A stretch of 35,409 nt of DNA from Bacteroides xylanisolvens XB1A (GCF_000210075.1 NC_021017.1:974192-1009600), one strand, 5' to 3'. Numbered from the stretch's first letter, positions 1 to 9,025 are shown. The notes: generated by a model from the sequence alone, not told the origin. Translations and numbers: made by a program.

Positions 1-1221
1 CGGGAAATACTGGGCATATGTCATTGCGGCGAAAGCTGTTTTCACTACATCTTCAGAGTTGGGTTCCTCAATGTTCTTAAAGCCGGCTTCATGAACACTG
101 AATGTCATTTTATCCGTAGCCGTTTCAGCACCGGAGAACGCGACGCCAGGAATAAGGATACGACCATCTTCCATTTTCACAAGAGCGTGTGTTTTGTTCA
201 GTTCTGTAAGAACAGCGGCACCAGCGAACGTGATGCTCATTCCATCAAGAATCAAATCCTGTGGTTCTGCAAACTCTACAATCACATCCTTATCACCGTT
301 ATATCCGGTAATAGCTTTTACAGCACCGGCGGCACCTGTAACAATGGCTGTACTAATAATCTTCTCTACAGAAGTCACCCCAGTATTATTAATAATACCA
401 AGCAAATTCTCACCATTACCGTCACCAAACAAAATGTTCCAGTCTTCTGCCATCCAAACAGCTTCAGGAAGCATGTTCAAGATGTAGGAACGAATGTACA
501 CTCTTGATTTCAACATACGTTTTGAGATACGGATATGAGTACCAAGGCGCTTAGTTCCTGTCTGTATCTCTTTTACCTTGATGCTTGATTCAGGCAAACG
601 ACCGTTCTCTGTTACAAAACGGGCATTGCGGTTGAAAGCATATACTTGCGCATAGGCGAGTTGAGGATATGCAGGATCAGCTGTCAGCGTCGTTAATACA
701 TCACGCATATGCAACTTTTTGTTGGCAACCTGAGTCACAACACGTTTCTGTTGTTGAGTAATCAACAAATCACCGGTGTAATTGTCAGTCATGGAAACGA
801 CATCTTTCAAGGAGAAACCGTCAAATTCTCCTGATTTGCGTGTTTTTCCTTCTGCGAAATCTCTGAATTTTTCAGAATCAAGCATCTCGTTCAACTTCTC
901 ATCGAACTTGTTGATAGCATTCATAGACAAGCCCTTTTGTTTCATTTTCTCAATACTTTCTCCAAGGGTCTTTACTTGGGCAACGAGTTCTTCATTGTCT
1001 TTAACCAATTGCTGGAACTTCTCATTGTCATAGGATTTCAGCAATTTATTAATATCGTCAAACTGTTTTGATACCTCATCCGGTGATGCAATTCCTTCAA
1101 GGGACTTGTTTACTACTTCACACATCATGCCGACGATGTTTTCCATAAACGCCTTCTGTTCTGCCGGCAAGCCGTCCGTTTTCAGATTAAAATCTGATAC
1201 TGTAAATTTTCTAATTGGCAT
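1..1221 (-). CDS. Phage major capsid protein, HK97 fold (3' end cut off)
   Basis: Frame read directly from the minus strand: ATG at 1221, then 407 codons without a stop to the window edge, so the C-terminus is missing. The N-terminal 110 or so residues are charged and helical (for example KQFDDINKLLKSYDNEKFQQ), like the scaffolding delta domain of HK97-type capsid proteins that the prohead protease removes. The remainder resembles the HK97 capsid fold, with segments such as RNARFVTENGRLPESS and WMAEDWNILFGDGNGENLLG. It starts 17 bases after the protease gene ends, which is the usual order portal, protease, capsid. Family assignment is by overall character and position. The exact capsid family is not determined. 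Confidence 0.85.
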   Translation of the reverse strand, partial: MPIRKFTVSDFNLKTDGLPAEQKAFMENIVGMMCEVVNKSLEGIASPDEVSKQFDDINKLLKSYDNEKFQQLVKDNEELVAQVKTLGESIEKMKQKGLSMNAINKFDEKLNEMLDSEKFRDFAEGKTRKSGEFDGFSLKDVVSMTDNYTGDLLITQQQKRVVTQVANKKLHMRDVLTTLTADPAYPQLAYAQVYAFNRNARFVTENGRLPESSIKVKEIQTGTKRLGTHIRISKRMLKSRVYIRSYILNMLPEAVWMAEDWNILFGDGNGENLLGIINNTGVTSVEKIISTAIVTGAAGAVKAITGYNGDKDVIVEFAEPQDLILDGMSITFAGAAVLTELNKTHALVKMEDGRILIPGVAFSGAETATDKMTFSVHEAGFKNIEEPNSEDVVKTAFAAMTYAQYFP

Positions 1222-1238
1222 AAAATTTAAATTTTAAG

Positions 1239-2315
1239 TTATTTATTCTCGAAACAGCTATTCAAACTTTTGAAATCGAATAAAGTGCCATTATCAGCGG
1301 CTTTAGACGTTACTTCATCGTTCCCATTTTCCCCGTCATTCTTTTCTTGAGTGTCAACAGACGGCTCATTTTTTCCGGTGGTATCTTCAGAAGTGTTTTG
1401 CAGAATAGCATTCGAACGATATACTTTTCCCCAACAGTGGGGACATCTTACATAATTCATAAGGTCTTGCAGACCCTTTTGAGTAAATTCTTTCTTTTCT
1501 GATTTGACAGAATCAATAAGAGAAATTACTTGGATTCTAATCTCCGGAGTGAGCTTCTCCATTTCTTCCCTTACAATGTCCTGTGTTATCCATCTCTGAT
1601 AATCAGCAGCATAATCCAGTACCTGTTGGGCAAAGGTGTGCTCCGTTTCTGCATCATAATCAAATTGATGACCGCAATGAGGACATGAGACAACGGCACC
1701 GCCGTTGAGGCTCTTCAGTAATAAACTTAATTCCATATCGTAACCTTTTAAACGTTCATCACTATATCCATGCTGCAAGAACGCTTTCCGAACGAAATCA
1801 ACAGCCTCTTTTACCTGGTCGGCAGTAGCAGACTTGATATTCACAAGGAAAGTCTGTGGATTACTCCCCCAACTTGTCAATGTTGAATATTCCATCATAC
1901 GCCATTCAAGCACCTTACAGGGATCGACAGAATCCCTTTTGATGGCTTTTACTCCGATAGAATGTTCAAGGGTTCTTCCATTCTCTGCAAACAGCTTATA
2001 ATCAGCCAACGTGTCACGTCCAATCTGTTTTTCAAGATTCAACTGACCAACCATAACCAAGTTACCTTCTGTTTCCTTACCACTCAACGGAACACCTAAC
2101 AACTGGTCTGTACGATGATTCAGGAACCAACGCATCCGGCCAATATTTTCTTTCAATGTCTTGTTGAATGACCCGGGCATAGATATGTCATTTTGTGAGT
2201 CCTTCACACCGATACCATTCACCGCAACGGTAACGATACCCTTCTCATCAACATCATTTGCCTTTGTCTTGTACTGAAGGCTTTTGATTTTCTCTTCCAT
2301 CTTTTTCATCTCCAC
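1239..2315 (-). CDS. HK97-type prohead protease (peptidase U35-like) with zinc ribbons
   Basis: Predicted serine protease that matures the capsid inside the prohead. The N-terminal 170 residues carry the family pattern: a substrate-strand region with SQNDISMPGSFNKTL, the candidate catalytic His in FLNHRTDQLLG, and the candidate catalytic Ser in LEHSIGVKAI. The C-terminal half is unusual for the family. It has two CxxC pairs, SCPHCG near residue 210 and RCPHCW near 290, that could form a zinc ribbon, followed by an acidic, Asn-rich tail. At 358 residues it is longer than typical stand-alone proteases of about 200, so the extra half may act as a scaffold. The first 62 bases overlap the portal gene. 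A start a few codons downstream (second or third Met) is also possible. Confidence 0.85.
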   Translation of the reverse strand: MEMKKMEEKIKSLQYKTKANDVDEKGIVTVAVNGIGVKDSQNDISMPGSFNKTLKENIGRMRWFLNHRTDQLLGVPLSGKETEGNLVMVGQLNLEKQIGRDTLADYKLFAENGRTLEHSIGVKAIKRDSVDPCKVLEWRMMEYSTLTSWGSNPQTFLVNIKSATADQVKEAVDFVRKAFLQHGYSDERLKGYDMELSLLLKSLNGGAVVSCPHCGHQFDYDAETEHTFAQQVLDYAADYQRWITQDIVREEMEKLTPEIRIQVISLIDSVKSEKKEFTQKGLQDLMNYVRCPHCWGKVYRSNAILQNTSEDTTGKNEPSVDTQEKNDGENGNDEVTSKAADNGTLFDFKSLNSCFENK

Positions 2316-3699
2316 TTTTAGTGTTAAAAACTCGATTTACTTTATCCAGTTCCTCATCTGACATATCAAATTTCAATTTGTCAAACAAGGGATTTTCTAT
2401 CATACTTTCACCTATTTGGGCACGCCAGTCATTGAGCGTTATAAGCCCACATGAGAATTGTTCACGACAACGTTTATTTATATTTGTCTTTACGTCCTCG
2501 GATTCTTTCAATCCCTCCTGCAAACAATCAACATCAGAGAAATCACAATCCAAATAATATCCCCCTCCTTCAAGACCAAGGAAAGCTGTAAAATCCTTGC
2601 AGAATTGTTTGGCCATAGGAATAACAGTTGAACAATATACGCTCTTTTCAGCAGTAGCCTGATTGCTAAATGTGGACTGGTCTTTTCGCGGAACAAGAAC
2701 AGCAGGGATGCCGTATGCCCCTGCAATATTTATTGCATCAGCCAAAGTCTCTTCAAACGGCTGTAACTCTGCAATAGAAAGATTAGTACGAACAAAGTCA
2801 ATATCTGCATCTGAAATACCATAAGGTACTTGGCCCTTCCTTACACCATACTTCTCAAAATTTTGCTTCAAAAGCTGTTCCTTTTCATCGTCAGTCAACG
2901 CTATTGAACCGGTAGCATCAGTTTTCTTACTTACAATAAAGCCCAATCCACCCCGCTTTACATAAATCACATTTCTAGCTTCATATACAGCTATTAGATT
3001 TGACATTGGCTTATTTTGGGAAGCAAGACGACTTTTGGACTTCAAGAACATAGCCCCTGAATAGAACTCTGCACTTCCGTCTCTATCATGCCATATTTGG
3101 TATGGAGGAATTTCCAAACTACCATTCCAACCATACTCCAAACGATAGCTACGAATAATATCTTCTGTTTGGGCAATACCAAACAATGGCATATTCCCAT
3201 AAACAGGTTCTACAATAGTCTTATCAGAAGGTAGCACCCAATAATTATCGCAATATCTCCATTTTTCAGCTGTAGAAAAGACATCAGGCATAGCGGCACG
3301 AATAAAGCTATTCCCTGTACACAATTTATAAATATGGTGCTGATAAATCAATTCTTTCCAACGCATCAAACAATTAGGACGACTAAGTATGCCATTCATT
3401 CGTTTATTCGCCCATACTATACTGTCATCCTTAGTTTTCTTTAATTGAAAATTAGCACCTGCAATTCGCGATGCAATATAATCGATCGGGAAAAAGACTT
3501 CAGGTATCGTACTGAATAGTGTTAGATAGTTACTACCCGCTACAATAGGACTAGTAAGGTCCTCAATGTATGCAACTGACCATTTTTCAGCCTTGCCACT
3601 TTGAGTATCTATATCCTTATTCTCAGATGAAGTAACTATTTCAACTTCACCTTTAGTCTTAGATTTCTTTCCAAATAGATTATCAAAAAAAATATTCAT
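2254..3699 (-). CDS. Phage portal protein
   Basis: Forms the dodecameric ring at one head vertex through which DNA is packaged and to which the tail attaches. The 481-residue length and position between the large terminase and the prohead protease fit the HK97-type portal family. Recognisable portal-like segments are TGNSFIRAAMPDVF near residue 125 (the region after the stem), IWHDRDGSAEFYSGAMFLKS near 210, and SIAELQPFEETLADAINIAG near 310, followed by GIPAVLVPRKDQSTFSNQAT. The C-terminal tail is charged and low in complexity, as is common in portals. ATG start at 3699. The stop lies inside the protease gene, giving translational overlap. A possible promoter and attenuator lie in the 126-base gap upstream. 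Confidence 0.88.
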   Translation of the reverse strand: MNIFFDNLFGKKSKTKGEVEIVTSSENKDIDTQSGKAEKWSVAYIEDLTSPIVAGSNYLTLFSTIPEVFFPIDYIASRIAGANFQLKKTKDDSIVWANKRMNGILSRPNCLMRWKELIYQHHIYKLCTGNSFIRAAMPDVFSTAEKWRYCDNYWVLPSDKTIVEPVYGNMPLFGIAQTEDIIRSYRLEYGWNGSLEIPPYQIWHDRDGSAEFYSGAMFLKSKSRLASQNKPMSNLIAVYEARNVIYVKRGGLGFIVSKKTDATGSIALTDDEKEQLLKQNFEKYGVRKGQVPYGISDADIDFVRTNLSIAELQPFEETLADAINIAGAYGIPAVLVPRKDQSTFSNQATAEKSVYCSTVIPMAKQFCKDFTAFLGLEGGGYYLDCDFSDVDCLQEGLKESEDVKTNINKRCREQFSCGLITLNDWRAQIGESMIENPLFDKLKFDMSDEELDKVNRVFNTKSGDEKDGRENQKPSVQDKGK

Positions 3700-3725
3700 T
3701 GGGTTCCTTTTTGAGCAAAACTAAG

Positions 3726-3746
3726 TAAAAAGGAAAACCGTTTTCC
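3726..3746 (-). terminator. Possible intrinsic terminator or attenuator between TerL and portal
   Basis: On the minus strand GGAAAA-CGG-TTTTCC forms a perfect 6-bp hairpin followed at once by TTTTTACTT. It lies between the end of the large terminase gene and the portal start, downstream of the possible promoter at 3810-3817. It could therefore end terminase transcripts or attenuate portal expression. A three-base loop and an AT-rich stem make it weak. Confidence 0.45.
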
Positions 3747-3809
3747 AAAACCCTAAAATCTTGAAATTACGAGAGCATAGTAATTTTAGTATAACACATT
3801 TATTTTCAA

Positions 3810-3817
3810 ATATATAA
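3810..3817 (-). promoter_or_regulatory. Possible -7 element TATATTTG upstream of portal operon
   Basis: The minus strand reads TATATTTG, an exact match to the Bacteroidota -7 consensus TAnnTTTG. A TTTG lies 17 bases upstream, shorter than the usual 19-21, so the -33 element is poor. It would give a leader of about 100 bases containing the hairpin at 3732-3746. Confidence 0.35.
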
Positions 3818-3825
3818 AGCACAAA

Positions 3826-5841
3826 TCAATTCAAACCTAATTTTACAACGAACTGTACTAACCCACTCAAAACAGCACTGGCCTCTTTGGTTTCACTATC
3901 TTTATTATAGTCCATCAGGTTATTCATGAAGGCAACATATTCCGTATCAGATTCTATTTTTGATGCAGAAAAAAGAATACTATTTTTCACATAATCAGAT
4001 GTTGCAGCAATACGCTTGTCTACATCCGGGAACTCTTTCATTACACGAATCTCTTTGCTTGTACTAGAACGGAGTTCCCGGATAAAAGGGAAATAAGCAT
4101 CCGTACATTCAATTACACATGAATCAGATTCATGGGACAAAATAGAAGAACGTATATCTTCTGTTGAAGTAGTATCCATAAATACGACATCAACAATATG
4201 CCATTTATTCCCACATCTAAACGCTTGTATAAGGACAAATTTCCCATTAACATTCGGCATCACATATAGAATCTTCTTAGTGTATTTACATTCGGTATCT
4301 GGATTAAAGAAATTAATAGTGCCATTACAAGCATACAAGTTCCTTTTTCGTCGGTTACTAAACTCTATATACTGCTCACTACACAAATCCACAACGACAT
4401 ATCGGAACGTATCAGACAGGTGCCCATGCTCCTCATAAGTCTGCAAGGTAGTTTTATTCTTGACCTTAGTTTTAAGAATGGCACCGTTAGCATCTTTCTG
4501 TACGCTCATGTAGTCCTCAATAGATACCGAACATGATTCGTCAATGTATATCTCTATACCGGGAACAGTACAATCAAAAATGGCATTAATAAACTCACCG
4601 GTCATGGCAACACTCGGATTCTTGTTGCCTACCTTATCTTCAATCTCGAATCCTTCTTTCTGCAATGTATCTATGAATAAGTCCATCCAGGAACGCTTCT
4701 CATCGTCAATGCTGTTTGCCGCTTTCGTTGATGCATCACCATGTACATATAACCTATCAGAATATTGGATAGATTTCAGATACTTTGCAACAAGTTTGGA
4801 GGCTTTCTTTACTGTATTGTTTGGGCTTTCAGCGCACGTTTCATGGAATTGCCAAACCTTGGTACCAGTTGTGAAATCGACCTGCCAATATGATACACTG
4901 ATATACGGAAGCACGTTGTTATCGACAGAGATATGAATAGGTAAGTCCGGAACATACTTATGTTCACCGGAATGTTTGCCACGATTGAAGGAACCGAAGA
5001 ACTCACTACCGGTACGAATGACACCCCATTCTCCCAATGCGTACACATTGTAATAGTCCGGATCGTGAACTCTATCATACTCAAAGTCGGCAACACATTG
5101 CTCATCATAGAAACCATACGCACCGTCAGGACTACCGACCACCCAAAAATTATTCAAATAGGTAGATTGGATAATAACTGTATTAGGTGCCTGTTCCTCG
5201 ATTTGCTTAGTACGAAGATTAAGTATTTGCCTGGGTGCATTCTTCTTTACGGATTTGACCTTGGTAAGTTCTTTCGGCAACTCTTTGCCGGCAATGGTAA
5301 CCGTCATCGGTACATCATGCCATTTATCTTTATCAATAAACTCTTTCTTTATCCAATGGCTTTCACTAATCGGGTTGAAGGTACAAATAATCTGCTGCCC
5401 TTTCTTACCACGCAAACGCTTACGTAGCTGCTTGAAATCCGGATGCTCGAACTCTGACCATTCCTCTAACTGAACACGCTTATAGTTGGAGATACCTTTT
5501 ATCTTTTCCGGATCGTCAAGACCGGAAAAATCTATCTTCGCACCATTAACCAGACACTTAATAGTATTCTGTTGGAACTTGAACAAATGGGATATGCCAA
5601 GACCGGCCGCAGCGACTTTATAATCTTCATAAATGGTTTTGAGAATAGAAGCTCCTACCTTACGCATAACAAGAGTGTTCTCACCGTCCTGTAATGTCTG
5701 TATCAGTATGGTTTGTGCCACACTGTACGATTTACCGGAAGATGAGCCACCATACAAGATAATGAAACGGATAGTCTCATCATTCAAGTACTTCAATAGA
5801 TAAAATCCGTTAGGATTTAGCTTCTTATAATTTATAACCAT
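3826..5841 (-). CDS. Phage terminase large subunit
   Basis: Motor ATPase and nuclease that pumps phage DNA into the prohead. Walker A is GGSSSGKS at residues 31-38. A Walker B-like acidic strand is VQLEEWSEF near residue 125. The nuclease half contains the acidic strands HISVDNNVLPYISVSYWQ near 305 and YVHGDASTKA near 365, in the order expected for the RNase H-like fold. At 671 residues it is longer than many large terminases (roughly 420-600). The last 150 residues (LIQAFRCGNKWHIVDVVF onward) read like an additional domain. It follows the small terminase gene with a 61-base gap and precedes the portal gene, the standard packaging order. Confidence 0.93.
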   Translation of the reverse strand: MVINYKKLNPNGFYLLKYLNDETIRFIILYGGSSSGKSYSVAQTILIQTLQDGENTLVMRKVGASILKTIYEDYKVAAAGLGISHLFKFQQNTIKCLVNGAKIDFSGLDDPEKIKGISNYKRVQLEEWSEFEHPDFKQLRKRLRGKKGQQIICTFNPISESHWIKKEFIDKDKWHDVPMTVTIAGKELPKELTKVKSVKKNAPRQILNLRTKQIEEQAPNTVIIQSTYLNNFWVVGSPDGAYGFYDEQCVADFEYDRVHDPDYYNVYALGEWGVIRTGSEFFGSFNRGKHSGEHKYVPDLPIHISVDNNVLPYISVSYWQVDFTTGTKVWQFHETCAESPNNTVKKASKLVAKYLKSIQYSDRLYVHGDASTKAANSIDDEKRSWMDLFIDTLQKEGFEIEDKVGNKNPSVAMTGEFINAIFDCTVPGIEIYIDESCSVSIEDYMSVQKDANGAILKTKVKNKTTLQTYEEHGHLSDTFRYVVVDLCSEQYIEFSNRRKRNLYACNGTINFFNPDTECKYTKKILYVMPNVNGKFVLIQAFRCGNKWHIVDVVFMDTTSTEDIRSSILSHESDSCVIECTDAYFPFIRELRSSTSKEIRVMKEFPDVDKRIAATSDYVKNSILFSASKIESDTEYVAFMNNLMDYNKDSETKEASAVLSGLVQFVVKLGLN

Positions 5842-5902
5842 ATTGTTCTAAAAGTAAGGTTTCTCCGTAGGGTGAATACCGGATTTTGCAGTTAAAATTG
5901 TT

Positions 5903-6448
5903 CTATTCTTCCGAATTCTCATTATCTTCAAATCCAATACGAAGTTCACCGACTTTATTTCCGTCTCCACCTTTGATGTTGACATTCTTATCGGCTTCCC
6001 ATCCATTCCAGGCACCAAGAATCCGGGCCGCTTCTGTTTTGCCATTGAACTCATAGGTAACCTCTCCTCTCTTATTCTGTATCTTCTTCAATGCGTTACG
6101 GGCACGTTTGGGAAGTTGGGAAGGAGTTCTCATTTTTGTTTTCCCGGTTGCAGGGTCAACAAAATGAAGATCATCGGGATTGGCAAGTACTATATCCATT
6201 AATACCCTCTCAACAGTTTTCCTCTCTACTTCAGACTCTTTCGCTCTCTGCGCCTTAATCTCATTTATCCTTGTACTAACCTTGCTATTTGCTAATAGTC
6301 TACTGGCAGCGCTCCAAATCGTTTCAGGCTTCATGTTGGAAGTATTATAAGACATTCTATATGCTTCACTTGCATTACCTTCTGTATCAACGTAATATTT
6401 ACAGAATTTCTCTTGCTTAAATGTTAATGGTTCCTCTCGCTTTCCCAT
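5903..6448 (-). CDS. Phage terminase small subunit
   Basis: DNA-recognition subunit that binds the packaging site and hands DNA to the large subunit. The N-terminal third has the helix-turn-helix pattern of the Terminase_2 family: LTFKQEKFCKYYVDTEGNAS followed by EAYRMSYNTSNMKPETIWSA and SRLLANSKVSTRINEI. A central helical stretch, AQRAKESEVERKTVERVLMD, probably mediates oligomerisation. The 181-residue length is normal. It lies directly upstream of the large terminase gene and 2 bases downstream of the phosphoribosyltransferase-like gene stop, so it probably belongs to the same transcript. Confidence 0.88.
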   Translation of the reverse strand: MGKREEPLTFKQEKFCKYYVDTEGNASEAYRMSYNTSNMKPETIWSAASRLLANSKVSTRINEIKAQRAKESEVERKTVERVLMDIVLANPDDLHFVDPATGKTKMRTPSQLPKRARNALKKIQNKRGEVTYEFNGKTEAARILGAWNGWEADKNVNIKGGDGNKVGELRIGFEDNENSEE

Positions 6449-6449
6449 A

Positions 6450-7016
6450 TCAATTATTGTTTATTCCTATAAGAAAAAGAAGCTGCTCTCTATCTTTTAA
6501 AAGCTCATAGGTGGCAAGTAATGTACTGCCGGTTGTTAATATGTCATCGTACACTATTATCTTCTTTTCCCTTATCGGACGAAGAAGAAAGAATTCCGGA
6601 TTCAATCTATCTTTAGTTAGGCACTGAATTGCATTCTCATAGAATGGTATTTTCACCGCCCCAGCTATTTTCGTGCAGATAGAGGTTGCAAAATGAAAGC
6701 CCTCGTAGTGTCTCCGTCGCGGTGTGGTGACTATACACCATCCTTCACATCCCCCTACAATGAAGCGGTGGAGAAACTCACACGCTCTCTCTGCAAAGAA
6801 TGATGCAAGTTCCTCCGACTGTTTAATTTCTGAAAAGCTGGTACCAGTCTTGGAACGGGTGAACTGGGAGATGTAATAGATATCACCCTTTTTATGAAGT
6901 GATACCTTTTCTTTCAGATCACATAACCGTTCCTGATGAGACCAGCTCTTATATTTCACCGCTTCCGGCTTATCCCAGTCATCAATACGACATATCTTTC
7001 CCTTTCCTTTCATCAA
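6450..7016 (-). CDS. Phosphoribosyltransferase-like protein (ComF-like)
   Basis: The C-terminal segment IIVYDDILTTGSTLLATY near residues 153-170 matches the 13-residue PRPP-binding motif of type I phosphoribosyltransferases (two acids, then TTGST). The middle has a Gly-rich and basic patch, IVTTPRRRHYEGFHFAT, where ComF-like proteins contact substrate. The first 70 residues are phage-specific. There is no zinc finger of the usual ComF N-terminus. Substrate is unknown; nucleotide salvage or base modification is possible but not shown. The gene overlaps the epimerase gene by 35 bases, so the two are probably translated together. The second Met is an equally plausible start. Confidence 0.7.
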   Translation of the reverse strand: MMKGKGKICRIDDWDKPEAVKYKSWSHQERLCDLKEKVSLHKKGDIYYISQFTRSKTGTSFSEIKQSEELASFFAERACEFLHRFIVGGCEGWCIVTTPRRRHYEGFHFATSICTKIAGAVKIPFYENAIQCLTKDRLNPEFFLLRPIREKKIIVYDDILTTGSTLLATYELLKDREQLLFLIGINNN

Positions 7017-7773
7017 AGATCTTCTTTACTCCGTCCTCGACAGATGTGTAAGACAAAGGTACTAAATAGATATCCCGGTTCACCGACTGCTCCAAATTGT
7101 CAAAATCCCGTTTTTCATTAATTAGCTCAATTTCAAGCGGTTTGTAGTATTTTACTAAAGAAGCAAAATACATAGTAGTCACAGGTTGGACGTTACAAAT
7201 ATTGATAAGTTGCCGGTTACAACCCACCGAATAGATAAGCCCCTCAATGACATCATCTATGTAAGTGAAGCACCGGATATTCTGACCACAGTTGTATAAT
7301 GACACGTTTTCCTTTTCCATCAGGAACCAGAGAAGAGTTCTTTTTCGCGGATTAGGTCCATATACATTATGCAGCCGGCACCCGGTCGCAGCCTTACAAT
7401 AGATAGATGCATACTGTTCATCGAAATACTTACTTATTCCATACATGGAAGTGGTATTCTCCGGATTAGCCGTTGACGAACTGGCATATACTAACTTCAC
7501 ACGATTTTGATTACAAACATCAGCTATTCGCATGAAAGTATCAATGTTATCCTTCCTGATTTGTTCCAGGTTTCCATTAAACACACTGGTTTGCGCCGCC
7601 AAATGGAACACACAATCAATCCCCCCATTCTTCAGGAGCTCACATACTTTTGTGGCTTCAGTACCAGACTTTCGATCAAGTCCTATGACTTCAACACCTC
7701 TTTTTGTCAATTCGCGGCAAAGGGCTTTTCCTATAAACCCCTCACTGCCGGTTACAATTATTTTTCTCATCAT
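6982..7773 (-). CDS. NAD-dependent epimerase/dehydratase (extended SDR)
   Basis: Extended short-chain dehydrogenase fold of the sugar nucleotide epimerase type. The N-terminus has the NAD-binding glycine motif IIVTGSEGFIGKALC, followed by the conserved FHLAAQTS strand and the active-site pair in MYGISKYFDEQYA (YxxxK). Length from the Met-Met start is 263 residues, somewhat short for the family (300-340). I chose the ATG at 7773 over an in-frame upstream ATG because the longer version would be translated through a terminator-like hairpin. The substrate is not predictable. In phages such enzymes can supply modified sugars for glycosylation, which fits the glycosyltransferase gene near 18 kb, but the link is inference. 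Confidence 0.78.
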   Translation of the reverse strand: MMRKIIVTGSEGFIGKALCRELTKRGVEVIGLDRKSGTEATKVCELLKNGGIDCVFHLAAQTSVFNGNLEQIRKDNIDTFMRIADVCNQNRVKLVYASSSTANPENTTSMYGISKYFDEQYASIYCKAATGCRLHNVYGPNPRKRTLLWFLMEKENVSLYNCGQNIRCFTYIDDVIEGLIYSVGCNRQLINICNVQPVTTMYFASLVKYYKPLEIELINEKRDFDNLEQSVNRDIYLVPLSYTSVEDGVKKIFDERKGKDMSY

Positions 7774-7776
7774 CAC

Positions 7777-7810
7777 AAAAAATAAAGGTGTATCGAATAA
7801 ACAATACACC
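7777..7810 (-). terminator. Intrinsic terminator upstream of epimerase, facing left
   Basis: On the minus strand GGTGTAT and ATACACC pair over a 10-base loop and are followed by TTTATTTTTT. It would stop leftward transcription that has run antisense through the AbiH gene before it reaches the epimerase start at 7773. That leaves the source of epimerase transcription unclear. Confidence 0.55.
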
Positions 7811-7861
7811 AAAGGTTCAACAATTATATAAATTTCAGTTCTTATTATTACAATCTTTCCT

Positions 7862-7869
7862 TACCTTTG
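7862..7869 (+). promoter_or_regulatory. Promoter -7 element of the AbiH-like gene
   Basis: TACCTTTG matches the Bacteroidota -7 consensus TAnnTTTG exactly. Only four bases separate it from the ATG at 7874, so transcription should start at or next to the start codon and give a leaderless mRNA. No clear TTTG is seen 20 bases upstream. Confidence 0.6.
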
Positions 7870-7873
7870 CAAT

Positions 7874-8995
7874 ATGAATAAAGACAGAAAAAGAGTTCTA
7901 ATAATAGGTAACGGATTTGACCTTTGTTTAGGCAGAAAGACTTCATACAAGGACTTTTGCCAATCTGAATTTTGTCCCAAAGACTACCCATCTCCTTTAA
8001 TCAAACATCTAAATGACAAATGGAACGATAATTTAGATGCTGTAAAATGGTATGATTTGGAGAATGAGTTATACAATTATTATATAAGAATCAAAAACAA
8101 TAATGGGCAAATAATAGACCTATACAACGATAAAGAAAGGAACGTTTTAGAACAAATTCAAGCAAATGGACCAGTCACAGATTCTTATGAATGTATAAAA
8201 TCTAATGTAGATATTGTTAATAATCTGTTAAAAAACGGAATATTAATCTTGCCACGCTTTTCTTGTTATATCAGTTTCTCGCATGAAGATATATTAAATC
8301 CTCCTATTGAACGAGACCAAAAAGCCTTACAACTCATAAAAAATGGATTAATACAATATCTCATAAAAGTGCAACAAGAAACTATTAACGAAAATTCTAT
8401 AGCTGCAATTGTCGCAAGAGCATTTATGCAGAATAAATCAAATGATCAAATTGTCATATATTCTTTTAACTACACGAGTTTTAGTGAAGTAGCTCCTAAT
8501 TCCAGTTTTGCAATGGAGTTTAATGATACAATAAACTATGTACATGGATGTATCTTAGATAGAAATATTATATTAGGAACAAAAGACGAGAAAATTATTC
8601 ATAACTATGACTTCATACAGAAATCATTTGATTCTCAATATAATCCTCCTGCTATGGTATATGATTTAATGGATGCTGATGATATTACAATATTTGGGCA
8701 TTCATTAGGCATAAATGACAGCCAATATTTTAAAGCCTTTTTTGAAAGACAATCTTCATCCACTAATCCCCAAAAGAAGAATATTACAATATTCACTAAA
8801 GACGCAAAATCGGAAATTGAGATAAAACGCTCACTACAAGAAATGACAAATTGGAATTTGACATCTTTATATGGATTGAATAATCTCCAAATAATTAAAA
8901 CAGATGAATGTGTCAATAATCCAACCTTATTAAGAAAATACATCAAAATGTATGTTGACAATGAAGAAGATATTGACAGTATAATTCATATCTAA
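7874..8995 (+). CDS. abiH: AbiH family abortive-infection protein
   Basis: The N-terminus RVLIIGNGFDLCLGRKTSY followed by YKDFC is the hallmark of the AbiH family (nucleotide-binding-like GNGFDL motif, then the TSYxDF segment). Further family-like features are YSFNYTS near residue 200, NYVHGCI near 220 and TIFGHSLGINDSQYF near 273. The 373-residue length is typical. AbiH proteins protect bacteria from other phages. The mechanism is not firmly known. It is the only plus-strand gene in the left 32 kb apart from the 5S gene, is more AT-rich than its neighbours, and has its own promoter. These are marks of a moron expressed from the resident prophage. Confidence 0.88.
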   Translation: MNKDRKRVLIIGNGFDLCLGRKTSYKDFCQSEFCPKDYPSPLIKHLNDKWNDNLDAVKWYDLENELYNYYIRIKNNNGQIIDLYNDKERNVLEQIQANGPVTDSYECIKSNVDIVNNLLKNGILILPRFSCYISFSHEDILNPPIERDQKALQLIKNGLIQYLIKVQQETINENSIAAIVARAFMQNKSNDQIVIYSFNYTSFSEVAPNSSFAMEFNDTINYVHGCILDRNIILGTKDEKIIHNYDFIQKSFDSQYNPPAMVYDLMDADDITIFGHSLGINDSQYFKAFFERQSSSTNPQKKNITIFTKDAKSEIEIKRSLQEMTNWNLTSLYGLNNLQIIKTDECVNNPTLLRKYIKMYVDNEEDIDSIIHI

Positions 8996-9025
8996 CTATT
9001 ATGTTACTATTATTCTGTACTATTG

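Noticed and set aside
91..507. Plus-strand open frames across the left 1 kb
   Set aside because: The minus strand is open for 407 codons here with capsid-like protein sequence. The plus frames are shadows with unnatural composition.
4544..5473. Several plus-strand open frames opposite the large terminase
   Set aside because: All lie inside a long, clear terminase gene on the other strand and have no coding features.
5848..6054. 68-residue minus-strand frame at the terminase small/large junction
   Set aside because: Mostly overlaps the small terminase gene in another frame, with a low-complexity, implausible product.
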